From positions 28,559,969-28,623,968 of the forward strand of contig CM037838.1 of NCBI GenBank assembly GCA_021234535.1: a DNA stretch of 64,000 bases, read 5' to 3'. The stretch is from Stichopus chloronotus (taxonomy: Eukaryota > Echinodermata > Holothuroidea > Aspidochirotida > Stichopodidae). The position numbers were made by a program, and so were the translations under genes. The notes under the pieces were generated by a model. That model saw nothing but the letters and a program-made list of their open reading frames with translations, was not told the origin of the DNA and ran no database searches. Shown in pieces: positions 35,881 to 48,800 of the stretch (positions within the stretch are counted from its first letter, which is position 1; the number at the start of each line of letters is the position of its first letter).

Positions 35881-38800
35881 GTTTTTGAAAAATGTGGTGA
35901 TTTTCAGACAAATAGACCACAGTACAGTTGTACGCATAGCTCTTCACAACTGTAAAAGGTGAAGCCAGGCCTTTGGTACACTTTTGAAAATTAGGGAATA
36001 ACAGCACATCCTAATGTAACTGATCCACTATTCATCAGAACAAGTCAAAGATTTAAAGAGCTGTGTTTATGAAAAGCTTGAGACCAGTATACCTCTACAT
36101 AAGCCCATGAAACACCATTCTCAGTATTTAACTGCCCACTCAAGAGTAACAACATATGAAGGAAAGCTAGAGCTAGTACAGAAAACATGACTATGAAAAA
36201 GAAAAAACTAGAGTGCAGTCATTTTGTACTTTTTCTTACTTTTCTTTATTTTTATCACAATTAAATTATCTAAACATACAGGCATCTGGCATCAGTGGTT
36301 ATAAGATTGACAACTTTCACAAAATATGCCTCAAATCCATTGATTGAAACTGACCACAAACAATTCCTGGAACAAAGACATTACACACTAGCTAAAAATA
36401 CCCACTTATCATTAAGTACCGGCTCAAGTGGGAATACTAAACATATGGGTAGGAGTCTATATACACACTAAAGGCATTGTACTACTAGTACAACACACTG
36501 CAGCCTATGTACAACCCTTCCTGTACACTGACACACTGTAGAAAAACATTGTGTTATTGATATGAAGGTTGGAAAAGCTAACACAACAAAACATTTAAAT
36601 AACACCAGCAAGACTTTTTTTTTTTTCAACTTCCTTCAACCTCTGAAGAATACAAAATATTCTTTGTTTGCAGTCTCAATGAAATACTGTGCATGTATTA
36701 CAAGGAAAATATTGTTAACATCCAAACTGGTCAGTAAAAACAAGGTCAAGGTCCAAAATTGATGCATATAAACACAGTGGTACCAAAGTAATAAATTGAA
36801 CAATTTGAAATTAGACAGCTGGGTGCTGAAATTGGAATATGTAACAGTACAGGCCTGTACAGTTGTATCAAACACCAAAATGAGTCGTAGTTCCTTTATT
36901 GATGTTGCGAATGGTGGTATTTATTGAAACAAAGCACAATAACACAGCTCATTCTGATCAACTCTTTACGGCATCAGCGATGGGATGTTTCCACCAACTG
37001 AATATTCCCAACAAGTATATTTCCCACTGGCTTGTTCAAAGGAGTCATGGTTAATTCAAATAAAAACTACCAACTACTTCATAATAATATTCTACACTTT
37101 TTGCTCTTCATGTAATAAGAATTCCAAATCAGAAGGCAAATTTACTCTATGAAACCGACTGATTTTCCCAAACTGTCTGACTAACGGATCTTTTTGCTTC
37201 ACTTCCAGGGACTTTCCTTTCCTACTCATAATCTGTACTAACCTTCAAAGCAGGTGTTGGTATGCATCATTTTCTAACCTACATAACGTGACACCTGCAA
37301 ACAATTACAGATTGTCTCATGTAAAATTCAAGGTCTTATTTCAAGTTTGATGATTGCATGGTTCAAATAAACATGAATATTTTTCACAGACTGAGTGCAC
37401 AGAACGAGTTGAATCCAAGGAAGAGTTCGATAGTTCACCTTTCCATGAGCATGGAGCTAGTATTCTACGTGATAGCACCAAGAATAAAAGAAGCAAAAAG
37501 CACACACATGTCACAGAGGGGCAGGCTTAATTTCATTGTTCACTTCACTGAGACATCACCGCTCATACATTACACACTGTTACCTTTATGAACACCCAGA
37601 CAGACTGTCGTCACCTACACCATTGATCACTGATGGTTCAAAAGCCATCCTTAACATTTTCTTTCTTTAACAGATGAATACAACTTTTTCACAAGTTTCA
37701 CTATCTGATTTTGTTTTTTACTCCAGATCTCTGAAGATACAGTAGTATCACACACACAGTACACCAGATTTAACAGACTGCTCTGTAGTACACAAAGCAT
37801 TACAGCTTTGATACGCATGAACAGAGATTGTTATTGTTACCAGGGACTGAGAAAACAAGGCATGAGACAGCAGGCAAGCAGAAAGTGAAAGCACCAACTT
37901 GATACGAGGCCCTAAAGGTAAGGTCAGAATAACGTGGCTGCATTCACCAATGGATGCGACACAATCAGTACACAAATTACACGAATTTCTCACGTCCCTT
38001 GTATCACCAAGTCCAAATCAAACATGGGTAAAAGCGTACTTCACAGAGATTTGCTATCACACTACAGGATGATGCAGCAACTTAACATTAGGCTTATGAA
38101 GCAGGCTCCTTATTTACTTTTCTTGCTCTCTTCCTTTTTTCTTTTTTTTTTCTTGGAAATTCTAAACGGATACCAAAAAACTTTGCGATAAAGTTTATTC
38201 CCCATACAATGAGTTCAAACTGTACAGAACCTACTTACATATTGAATTTCCAACATATGCAGAAATTCATGCATATTACATTCCTAACATGTGGTATTCA
38301 CAACAAATAGTATTGAATTCAAAACAAACTGGATTCCCTAAAGAGAATAGTGAACAGGTATTAAGGGAGGATGTAATTAGATTGAATTCACAACTACTGA
38401 TTGGAGTTTACATGCAGGCCATTTCTTCTTGAAGGTCACTTTCATTCAGAGATAAGCCGCCTGAGATTTAGTTGCAAGGAACAGTTGGATGAGCCATGCC
38501 AGCAGTTGAGCAAAGCTGTAAGATTCCACACGAAATGTGGGTCAATTTGTGACATTTTCATGAAGTCCAAAAAATGACATCATACGCTCTTTTATTTTTA
38601 AACCTTTGGTTCTCTTGGCATAACCTTACCTGGCAAAATCAGTTTAGGGCTTTTAGCGTAATTGGCACTTCACATGAGGAGAATGTTTACCACATGGAAA
38701 GCCTAAAGCAATATTGTCCAGATATTGGAGTCTACATGTATACACATTAATACATTTAAAGTCGGATTGTTGTTTTGAAGTTGACTATAAATTTGGTTCA

Positions 38801-40164
38801 CACTGCAATAATTGTCCAGTCCCTAACTGTAACTTTTAATCAGTATTCTGGTGAGCTTGCATACAAGAAAATGGTATTAAGAACAAACCTGTATGAAATG
38901 GTGGTGAGGAAAGTACAAAAATAACCGGCATGTTTAATTTTGTCAAGTTCGACAAGATATGGAGGTAATGTGGGTTGGTGCCGATTTGTCTAATGTCACA
39001 AAATACTCAAGGATTACAAACTTATGATGTTAGCATAGCACATACTAAACAATAAATGCGGTGCAAAGGGGATGGGGTGAATTATTCAATCGACCCATGA
39101 CCTCAGGTGATACTAATGCTAACTGCACCTCTGAATGACAGGACAATGGCTGCTGCACCCTGCAGTCATCAATGCAGAAGCAATCAATGAGGCCTGAAGG
39201 AGCAGATGCAACTTGCTTATTATTACAATTAACAAGGATCACAGACCAACTATTGAACACTGCCCATCAGAAGCCTGAAGAAACAGTTGATGATGCTCTG
39301 CCACATTTCTGATTGACTACGAAGAAAGGAAATTGATGTACAGTACCCTTCATCGGCAAAGATAAGGGATCATGACAGTGAAACAGCACTATAGGGTGGT
39401 AGTTTTCATTAGAAGGTAATGCCAAAGCAGTATCAAAGGGTACCAGTCATTGTCATCGTGTTAGAAAGTTGCATGATTTGGTTGTGTGGAAACTGGTGTA
39501 TGAGACCCTCAGATAACAATGGTGGGGGGGAACTGTCTTGTGACATCTACTGTAGATGCAAAGGAAACATTTGAAGAAATAATTCAGGAAGGCATAGTCC
39601 TGTAAGATGTGAATGTTCCACAAAAATCAAGGAAAAAAACTGTGTGACATCTTTTAAAGACTGTCACGAGCATTTCACCCAAACAATACTGGCATCATGA
39701 GACGGCACAACGTTTAATTACTTCAGCGCATGTCTCTGAGCCTACAAAAACAAACTAAATAAAAACAAAAAAAGCCTAGTATTCTGTTGCTGATGATGCC
39801 TGTTTGTCTATGCTCTAGACACGGAACAGACTCGGAAGTCTATGATGAGCAGGAAAAGTATCCCGTAAGGAGCTCTTAACAATCCTTGCAAATGGTGCTT
39901 TTGATCCACAGTGATTTTTTTTTTTATTAGTATAAATGCAAGACAATAATATTTATGTGCATTTACATCAATTCTTTGTTTAATCACACCAAGTAAATAA
40001 TATTGAATGCTCAAAAAGATAGGGCAGTGACTTTTAAGCAAACAACTTTTAAAGACCATGTGCATCTAGAAAAGAGCTAGTTTCATTTAGCAGTTGCAGA
40101 GTAAAATCCTGTACGAAAATCTGTTGGAATTATGCTAATATCTGTAACAATTTTTACACAAATT

Positions 40165-40735
40165 TTCAAAGTTTGATGAAAATGCAAAAAGAGATGATGT
40201 GCAAATCATTGCACATTGTCAGTATTCCTTTTGTTAGGTCTATATATTTTATCTCTTAATTTCTTAACTACTGGGTTTCACATTGGTATATGATATCAAC
40301 TCTCAATCACAAAATTCTTGATAGTCCATGAAATAAAGGTCAATTAAAAAAAATTAAGGAGTAACGTAAGGCAAATCAGGTGAGTCCCTCCCTATACATC
40401 ACAAACTTGCATATTTGGCTAAATGCTTATTCATGATGCAGCTGTAGAGCAAAAGAGAATCATATCCACAATTTTATTTTGTAAGGTTTCACATCCCCTT
40501 CTCAAGACATGTATATCATACCTGATAGACCTGACAAGGTTTGGTTATGGTCAGAGACATGAGGAAAGGTAAGGAGATACAAGTCTTAAGAGTTGTCAAA
40601 AGGCATGATATGCTATGAATGAGTGTAAAGAGAAATTTGTAAATGGTCTTTGTTTCTATTGATTTCCATGAAAATTGCAGCTACTTTCAACATATTTAAT
40701 GATTAATTCCTTCACTACTCCAAAATGGTATCTCA
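40165..40735 (+). repeat. Diverged dispersed repeat, copy 2
   Basis: Colinear partner of 3186-3605 (block list given there). This copy is longer by about 100 bp, mainly between the TTATTCATGATGCA block and the final CTTTCAACAT block. Non-coding. Confidence 0.6.
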
Positions 40736-43700
40736 TGTCATAAGTACATTAAAAAAAACTATGCAATACTGTTTAAGTCATTAATATTCCATTCTTCATG
40801 CTACTTTGTTACTTCTAAACAATCTATGAGTCACAAAATGGTTTCAGAACATGAATGCAACATTTAAGAAGAAGATAACTCTTTACATACAATCATTTTT
40901 CAATCATTTAATCTCATCATTATCCACTACCCTTAGCTGTTCTGTTTGACACCTTGTATACAACTGGAGATGACATTTGACATAGTTACTAGCCTATAAT
41001 ACTGTAACAGAAATATTTGTTCTATGAATGATACTCCCTTAGTTCAATTTCTTTGGAAACCCACATGCTTCAAATGTTTTCCTGTTTTCTGGTGATAAGG
41101 TAAACATATGATTTCTTTCCTCAGTGTGATAGCTTGTCAAAATGAGGAAACCCATCGACCTTTCACAACTGCAAGTATAATGCATTTAGTAATCAGTACT
41201 TTAAACTGTTGGACCACAGCAGAATGTTGGGAATAAGAAGGAACTGTTACAATAAGAAACTCTGTACCAGATGATACCAGCTGGACCACAGACTTTCAAC
41301 CACCTAACCTATACCTCCCCTGAAGTACATGCAAGCCATGCCATGTTTATGAAAAGCTTGAAGGAAAATTGAACAAATGGAACAAGGTAGAGTTTATCCC
41401 AAAGCAGCCTAAAAACTAATAAATGCTACAGAATATGTACAGACTGGTGGTACCAGCATACTGTACACTGTTTGCTGATTCAAAACAAAAGCAAATTATA
41501 CAATTTGTTCGTCCCACAGTAAAACAGGTGACAATAGCTTCTCTATTCAGCTATTTGTTAACCCAGACATCATCTATTCCCTCCAAATAAGGGAAATTAC
41601 AAAATTTGTTGGGCGATCAATGACGATATCAAAATTGTTATTTGCTGTATCATCTTGTGCGCAACGGTGTCTAGCAACCCATTTGTTGTTCCTTATATTG
41701 GCAACAAATCAAAAGAGGCTTCGGTTCCTACTCAGTGCGCTGCAGTAAACTTCCCTGGCAGACCAAAAGGCTGGCAATTACGGAAGGGCAATGGCCAGAT
41801 ACATGCACACATACACAAAATTGCCAGATGCTAGACCATGGTCAGTACACTAATGCATACAGCAGGTTATATGAGGTGAGGGAGTACGCGCTGTGAATTA
41901 AAGTTTCAACACTCTGTGAATAAGAATTTGAAACAGTGTAGTAAAATGACAGAGGTAAACTACACGACACCCCTACAACTGGTTTAATTTCTCCTTCCCC
42001 CCCATACATGGATACCAGACACCAACAGCCAGTCTCTCCACCTGATACGTGAATACCCATTTTCCACTTGGATGTTACACTAACTTCATACATAAGAACT
42101 ACTTTTTGCTGACCACTAACCAAAGAAAATGCATAGATCTCCATGCAATTGTCTTTAGAGTTAGGGTAAAAGAAATGCATCTCTGTCAGTTTAGCAGCCT
42201 TAGAAATGTGTTATTTTTTATAGCTAATTAAACAGTCCTGAGCAAAATGTTGCAAATGGGCTGGATATGGAAGGGCTTAAAGTTTAAATCCAATGTGTGC
42301 ATATCGTATCCTTGTCACCCAAGTGATTATACTGTCCTTACTCAAGTAATTATTAAGAAGTGCAGCAACAATAAGTTTTAATAAGTTTATCAATCCAAAC
42401 ATTTTCACAAGACAATCAAGACTTACAATGTTTGATTAAAAATACATTAAAATAGCTTACATGTTTCCAAATAGTCACAGAATCCAAAACAGCAAAGCAG
42501 TAAATGTAAACTCCAAATACTGTATCACAGGTGAAAAGAATGTTCACAATTGGTGCAGGATTTCTTCTTTATTCTTAATTAATACCACATCCTTGTGGTG
42601 AACACGATAGCATGGCAAGACCTATACAGTGCTTACAGGTCTCATTGTAAAACGACACTCTCAATCAAATGCTATGTAAATAAGGAAACTCATCAATAGA
42701 CAGGTTTAACTAACAAATGAATAATCATTACCAGTCCTTGATAAACAGACAACTAATCAATATAAAACATATGAGAGTTATAATATATACGGACTTGCAA
42801 CACATAGGTTATGTGTGCATGTATACATGTGAGAATTGATGTGCAGTATTTGTAAGTTCTCAGTTTGCGGTGTTGTCGTGTCCGAGTTTATTTATTTTAA
42901 ATCTCGTCATATGCGTAAATTACGGCCTTTGCAGACATACAGACACATAGACAAGCAAGTGGGCGAGTGGGAATTAAAATAAACACGAGGCATATACTCA
43001 ACACACTGCATGTGAATACATCCAATGTGGTCATGGTTTCAAATATAAGTCAATTAGAGGCATAACAGAGAAAGAAATTTAATTGTACATACAGTACCTA
43101 CTGCAGGCAGACATACAAACATCTCTGAAGCTCTCACAACTATATTAACAGTGTACATGGTGACACAAATAGTCCATAACATATGCACGTACTATACAAA
43201 TAAAGTCAACATGTCTAAACTACATGTATGAATATACATGTCAACATGTCTTAACAACAGTGGTAAGTTAAAACAAAGAAAAAAAAACAGATTCTCACCC
43301 TCTGTAACTTCTCTTCCACAAACTCATCACAATTTTAAATAAACGACAAACACAGACGAACGAGACAGCGAATTCCACTGTAAGACGTATTCCAAAGTAC
43401 AGTACAAGTATCACTCAGAAAAAAACAATGTCAATATAGACAGTACAACATGATCCTTCGATCCAAATGCAGTCAACGATTACACAGAACAATGAGGAAG
43501 TTACAGTATATGACTGACAACAAGAGTTCAATACAGCTAAGCCCCCAAAGGCAAAACTGCAAACTGAAGGGTGACCAAGCGTTGCCTCTGACTAATTTCC
43601 TTCCACGTACTTTCCTGAAGTAGACAGCCATTCAAATGTAAACTAACTGCATTCTGGTGTTTTAATTTTTTTTCTTGCCTTTTAGAACACAAGAATGATG

Positions 43701-45299
43701 CAGTACAACAAAACAAATATCTGATAATTCTAAAAGTCAAGTGGTGTGGAAACAATCTTGCTAAGCAATCTATTTAGAACAATCAGATACTAGACACTGA
43801 CTTAAGAGGTACACTGCTGATGTGCATTAGAAAGAAAAAACAGCAGTAGCAGGGACGTTTTCTTACACCGCACGACCAGCTGTAACAGCAAGACATAGAT
43901 CTGCATTACCACCATAAACATACTGTTAAATGATTAAATCCATCATTTCCAAAATGAAACATTGAAAGGAAAGTAAAATTAATATGTGACGGCTAAATAT
44001 GAAAGTTGCTGACTGTACAGAATGACATGTCACTGACGACAACTCTAACGCAAAAGTCCGAGTGAGATCTACTTAGGAGTTACCGATGCAGCAAAAAGTT
44101 ACTCACAATGGACCAAAAAAAGTTTATGACTCTCTGTACGATTTTTGTCACAGTAAATCGATACCAAATGTCAAAATCAACTCGTTCACTTTCCATTGCA
44201 GTTTTGTTTACGCAATTTAAGCGATGCTAAGTCTCGGGTGCTTCCTTGATAGACATGCTGGTATAGATTAGGCATCCCTACCAACCCGAAAACTCGAGAA
44301 AGATGTCTTTGAAAGAGTACTTACGAGGTTCTATGTGTTCACGAATTGTTACAGAGAAGAAGGAAGTGCATACTGCATCTTCACATGAATGACGACAATA
44401 GGACAAAACTTGATGACCAAAACAACCTTCACTGACATTTACGACCACTTCAGCTCCTTACACATTTGAAGTTGTTTCCTTATTGATTTCCAGATAACAT
44501 ACACATTTATGTTGTACATATGTAGACTTAAAGCATACTACACCTACGTTAAAAACACAGATGTCAAGCTTGACTTGACCTCTTTTAGCCAGAATTTCTT
44601 AATTTTCCTGGATAAGTTCCACCCCACTTCCTTGATAGATACATATCACTGATACCATATCCAGAATTGCTGACATACAGTCAATGAGTTGCTAAATTGG
44701 AATGCAGACTCACTACAAGTCCCTTTACACCAAGATAACAAACCAATGAAGATGCTTCTTCCCCTATACTGATGGAAAAATACCAACCTTCAAAAAGACA
44801 ATGTCGTGAGTGTTTATGACATGTTCTTCCCTGTAAAAGGGATGCCAATGTGACATTGAAGCTCTGCTGCACTTGCCCAACTTACAGCATGCTAGAGTAA
44901 CATACATTTCCTGATTGTGTCATTACTGAGCTGCCAATTTCTTCAAAAATTTCAAAATGACCTATTCAAGACAGACAGAGCCATAAGTGTAGTTTATGCA
45001 GGCTAGCAACGGAGGAAGTCAGAAAATACGGTGCCCATTCTTAGTCCTCAACACAGATCATGTCAGATTATACCTGACATCATTCATGTGTTAGCGGTGA
45101 TAACTTGGGGGCAATACTGCACAAACATATAATGCAAGGAAACTGATCAAAGCATGTCAAATGTAACTGAATGTTACACAGAAGACTGATTTACAAAGGC
45201 CACAGTAAACTACTGTACACAGCAAGTTGTAGTACACGTGTTTATGACACCATCCTACTAATGTTCTTTTTGCCTGAATACACTAATGACGAGTTCATA

Positions 45300-45840
45300 T
45301 TTACCTGCATTATAACAGTATTTTACATTTAACTACATTCTAATAGTGTTCAGTCCTATTAACTTCACTCCTCACTTACCTGTCCCATCACAACAAATGG
45401 ACTCCCTTCTAACATGCTAAGTGTACTGACAACCTTTAACACCACCCTTGGCACCGTCCAGTCCAATACCAGACTAACCCAGCCTTCAGACCCTGCCACC
45501 CTACTAAATATACTAGGAGTGCAGAGATCTTGTAAAATTCCTGTGGGAATTTATTATTATTTTTCTCCTCCATCTAAATACCTCATCTTACTATTCATGG
45601 TTATTGGCTACAATCCTGTGGAGGGTTCTTTATTTAGCTATCGTCTCTTTACGCACAATGTTTCTGCAGATGACCTCATCCTAACATTCAGAGTACTGTA
45701 TTAGACTGTATCCTAATACAGTATTCTATGTTTGGTGGCATTTTAATAGTGTTCTGTATTTAGCAGAAAATTCTGAAATGATTTTGTATTTGACAGAATC
45801 CTAATGAGTTCTGTATTTGGTTATACATCTTTTCAGTTTT
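45300..45840. repeat. Degenerate tandem-like repeat around a CAGGTAAGT-family copy
   Basis: Phrases such as CTAATAGTGTTC(A/T)GT (45341, 45745), ATCCTAATACAGTATTCT (45710) and AATCCTAATGAGTTCTGTAT (45797) recur at roughly 35-50 bp spacing on both sides. A minus-strand copy of the CAGGTAAGT repeat (45365-45510, ACTTACCTG at 45374-45382) lies between them. Confidence 0.45.
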
Positions 45841-48800
45841 ATAGTGGTACAAAACAACAGCAGAAACTTAACTTTAATAAAGTATTGCACTCTGGGTTAA
45901 CAGTACAACTTTGTGAGACATCGAATGAGCTTTGACTTCTAAATTTCACCGGGTGCAGAAATGCGATAGTGTTTCTTTCCAAGTCACACTGTTTTGTTGC
46001 AGGATGTGAGACTTGATATTTGTACAGTAACTGAAGATACGTCTCTAACGTATACAGTAGTTACACAATGTCACCCTACTCACAGCATACTGCATCTTTG
46101 GATAGAAGGATGTGGCTAATTCTCAATTACCCGACAGTAACAAAGGTATGCAATGCAGGAAAACAATTCAGCAAACACAGGCAACATTGTACATGGGTAC
46201 AGACTTATCAATTACTCAATTTTCACCATGATTTGACCTTTGACATTAATGACAGAGTCTGGATGATCCAAAGAGGGCAAATATGTATACATCTTGCTGT
46301 GGTTAAACAATATCTTACATTTACTGGATTTAGGCCTACCATTACTTAAACAAAGGGGGGCTTAGACTTTGACCTTTGCTCACAACAAATGATACTTACT
46401 TCTGTCTTCCTAAGAATTTACCCTAATTACTGTACACATACAAGTACACAGTTGTAGTATCTTATATTACAGTATTAAATATTAAACCAGTAATTCAACT
46501 TGTATGCTTCTTGAAACAATTGACACAATACAATGTACACTAAAGGACTTTCACTAGCAGGCCTGCTGTACTGCTTGGTGGCAGTTGCACTACTTGTAAG
46601 AATTTAAGAAAAGCATTTTCTTAATGAAACTCTTTATCAATCATTTAAATATTAATACTTTTTTCACAAAGCTTCACTCGCGTTAAAACCCAATGAAAGA
46701 AACACACTGCATGAATCTGAAAGAATTTCAAGCATTAACTTGGCAGCTCAGAATCCAAGAAAGTAACTTAATTCTAACAGTGTTAGAACTTCAGCAGTGT
46801 CGAGTCTAGCTTTTTAGAAATTGGTTCATCCTTTTCACACAGTTGATACCATGGTCTCTTTCTCTAGATGCCTTGTCCTTCAAAGATGGGAAAGGGAGGG
46901 AGGTTGACACAGTACACTATAGAACAAAGACTGTAGTGGCATTCAGCGCTAACACTTATGGTGAGTATAGTACCGATGGTCATGGGAGCTACATGTGGTG
47001 GCTCCTTTCTATGACCTTGGTACTAAAACTGTCTGAGTGGCCTTCCAGGACCCTTTGCAGCAAATCTGCAGATTTAACATTACATAATGATGGGGATGGT
47101 AGAGACCAACGTCAACCTCTCCTGTTATATCCCTCCTCTGGCCACTAAAATGAGGAAGTCCACATTGAACACCCAATGTTGTAGCAACATTAAGATTTAA
47201 GCAAGCTACAAACTTATGACTTAAATACGGACAACTTGGAATGAAGGTGAAACATGTCGCATGAAATCACCCGTTAAGAAATGCCAAACTGTGTCTTCAA
47301 ATCAATGATCACAGTGAAACTCACCAAAGAACCTTTAAATCCACTGAGGCACTAGGGTAAGTCCTGCATTCGCTGTGAGGGGGGGCCAACTCCACGGAAC
47401 TCTTCTGGTAGCGGGATCATAGGTTATAATGAGGTGAGGGAGTATGTGCTGAGAATCATTGTACATTTTTCTCAGTCAACCTGAGAGGGATAGTCGCCCC
47501 CCACCCTGAATCTGCCACTGCTGAGGGGAGTGAACCTTTGGTAGTTTGACTGATCTGAGGACGTGTTGGTTCCATGTACATAAATCTTTCCTTACAACAG
47601 TGGGTTTTGAAGTTCTAAAAAGACAGTGTATAACTGGATTTTGAAGTATAACTTACCAACTACTGATATCCTTGAAGTCCTTCCCATTTTGAGGGGACCG
47701 ACAAAGCTGCACGATTGTCATCAAAGTCCAATGACAGAAAAATGACTATAACTTCACTGAAGGTTAAATGAAAGCTTGTATTCAGCTTTCTGTACCATAA
47801 GTTATAATACCGAATGTAACATTTTCTGTCAATTCTTGATATCTGAGATCTGAAAGAAGAACTGGTTGGCTGAATGGCTTCAATAACATTCCAATGATTC
47901 CTCAATGAAAACAAAACACACTGGGATAAAAACTAAATCCCAACAACAGATAAACTGACATCTGCAATGTGATTCAATCTGTCTGAGGTACATACAATAC
48001 TGCATAACAACAGGGTCAATTTCCCTTTTTTCCCTTTTTTTTTCAGAAAAGGTTAACTTTTGTGTCCTTTAATCAGGATTCCTGTTTACACTAGTGCCTT
48101 TCTCATTCCGTGTTATCCGTAGAAGTGATTTCACTTTAGAGAACTTCGAATGTGCATCTTCTAAATAAGTATACTGATACCAACAACAGACAGAAAGAAA
48201 ACCCAGTGATCCGTGTATCACGCCTGCACCCTGGGATCTCACACAGCTGTTACTGTTACAGTCATGCTGACTGCACACCCTTCTTCCAAACCAGTCTCAA
48301 ACACTTTTGTAGTGCAATGCAACTCTAAACAACTATTGATGAATTTTTCTCCCTTGGGTAAATACAAAGGGCATGTAAACACTTCAATTTCTTTCTCCAT
48401 TTTTCAGAGAACTCCCACTCACTTCAGTGGAATGGCATTACTCATCACCCCCCATGCCTGAGTGGAGTAGTCCTTGACCTTATTGGTAAACAAAGTAGTG
48501 CAGCTAGGTAATAATTATACCCCCCACACATAATACAGACTGGTACATACATCATATGTGGGTATCATTAACCTATCCCCTTACAAACCACAATGGGATG
48601 GAACAATGGCAAATATGCTGGGTGTTTAGTAAAAACCACATTAGTTATACACAAGGTTCTAAGAGTACAAAGGCCATTAATAGTCAAAAATAATAGCTGC
48701 TGATGTCCAACAGGATGATTGCTCATCAGGATGGCATTTGCTAAGCACAATTTTAGGGATTAAAATTTTCCACACTGATTTTAATTTCTTCCTTTCTCCT

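Larger units (their letters stand above)
32231..45299. other. No supported gene: long 5' intron or upstream intergenic DNA, first part
   Basis: I see no exon with convincing protein content on either strand. Open stretches are short and unsupported (for example 39045-39260 minus and 41842-42180 minus). The segment holds a copy of the 3.2-kb dispersed repeat (40165-40735) and one SINE-like element (35690-35880). A 5' exon of RAPGEF1 ending in phase 1 is expected somewhere upstream of 32230 if the acceptor there is used, and could be hidden here. Confidence 0.6.
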
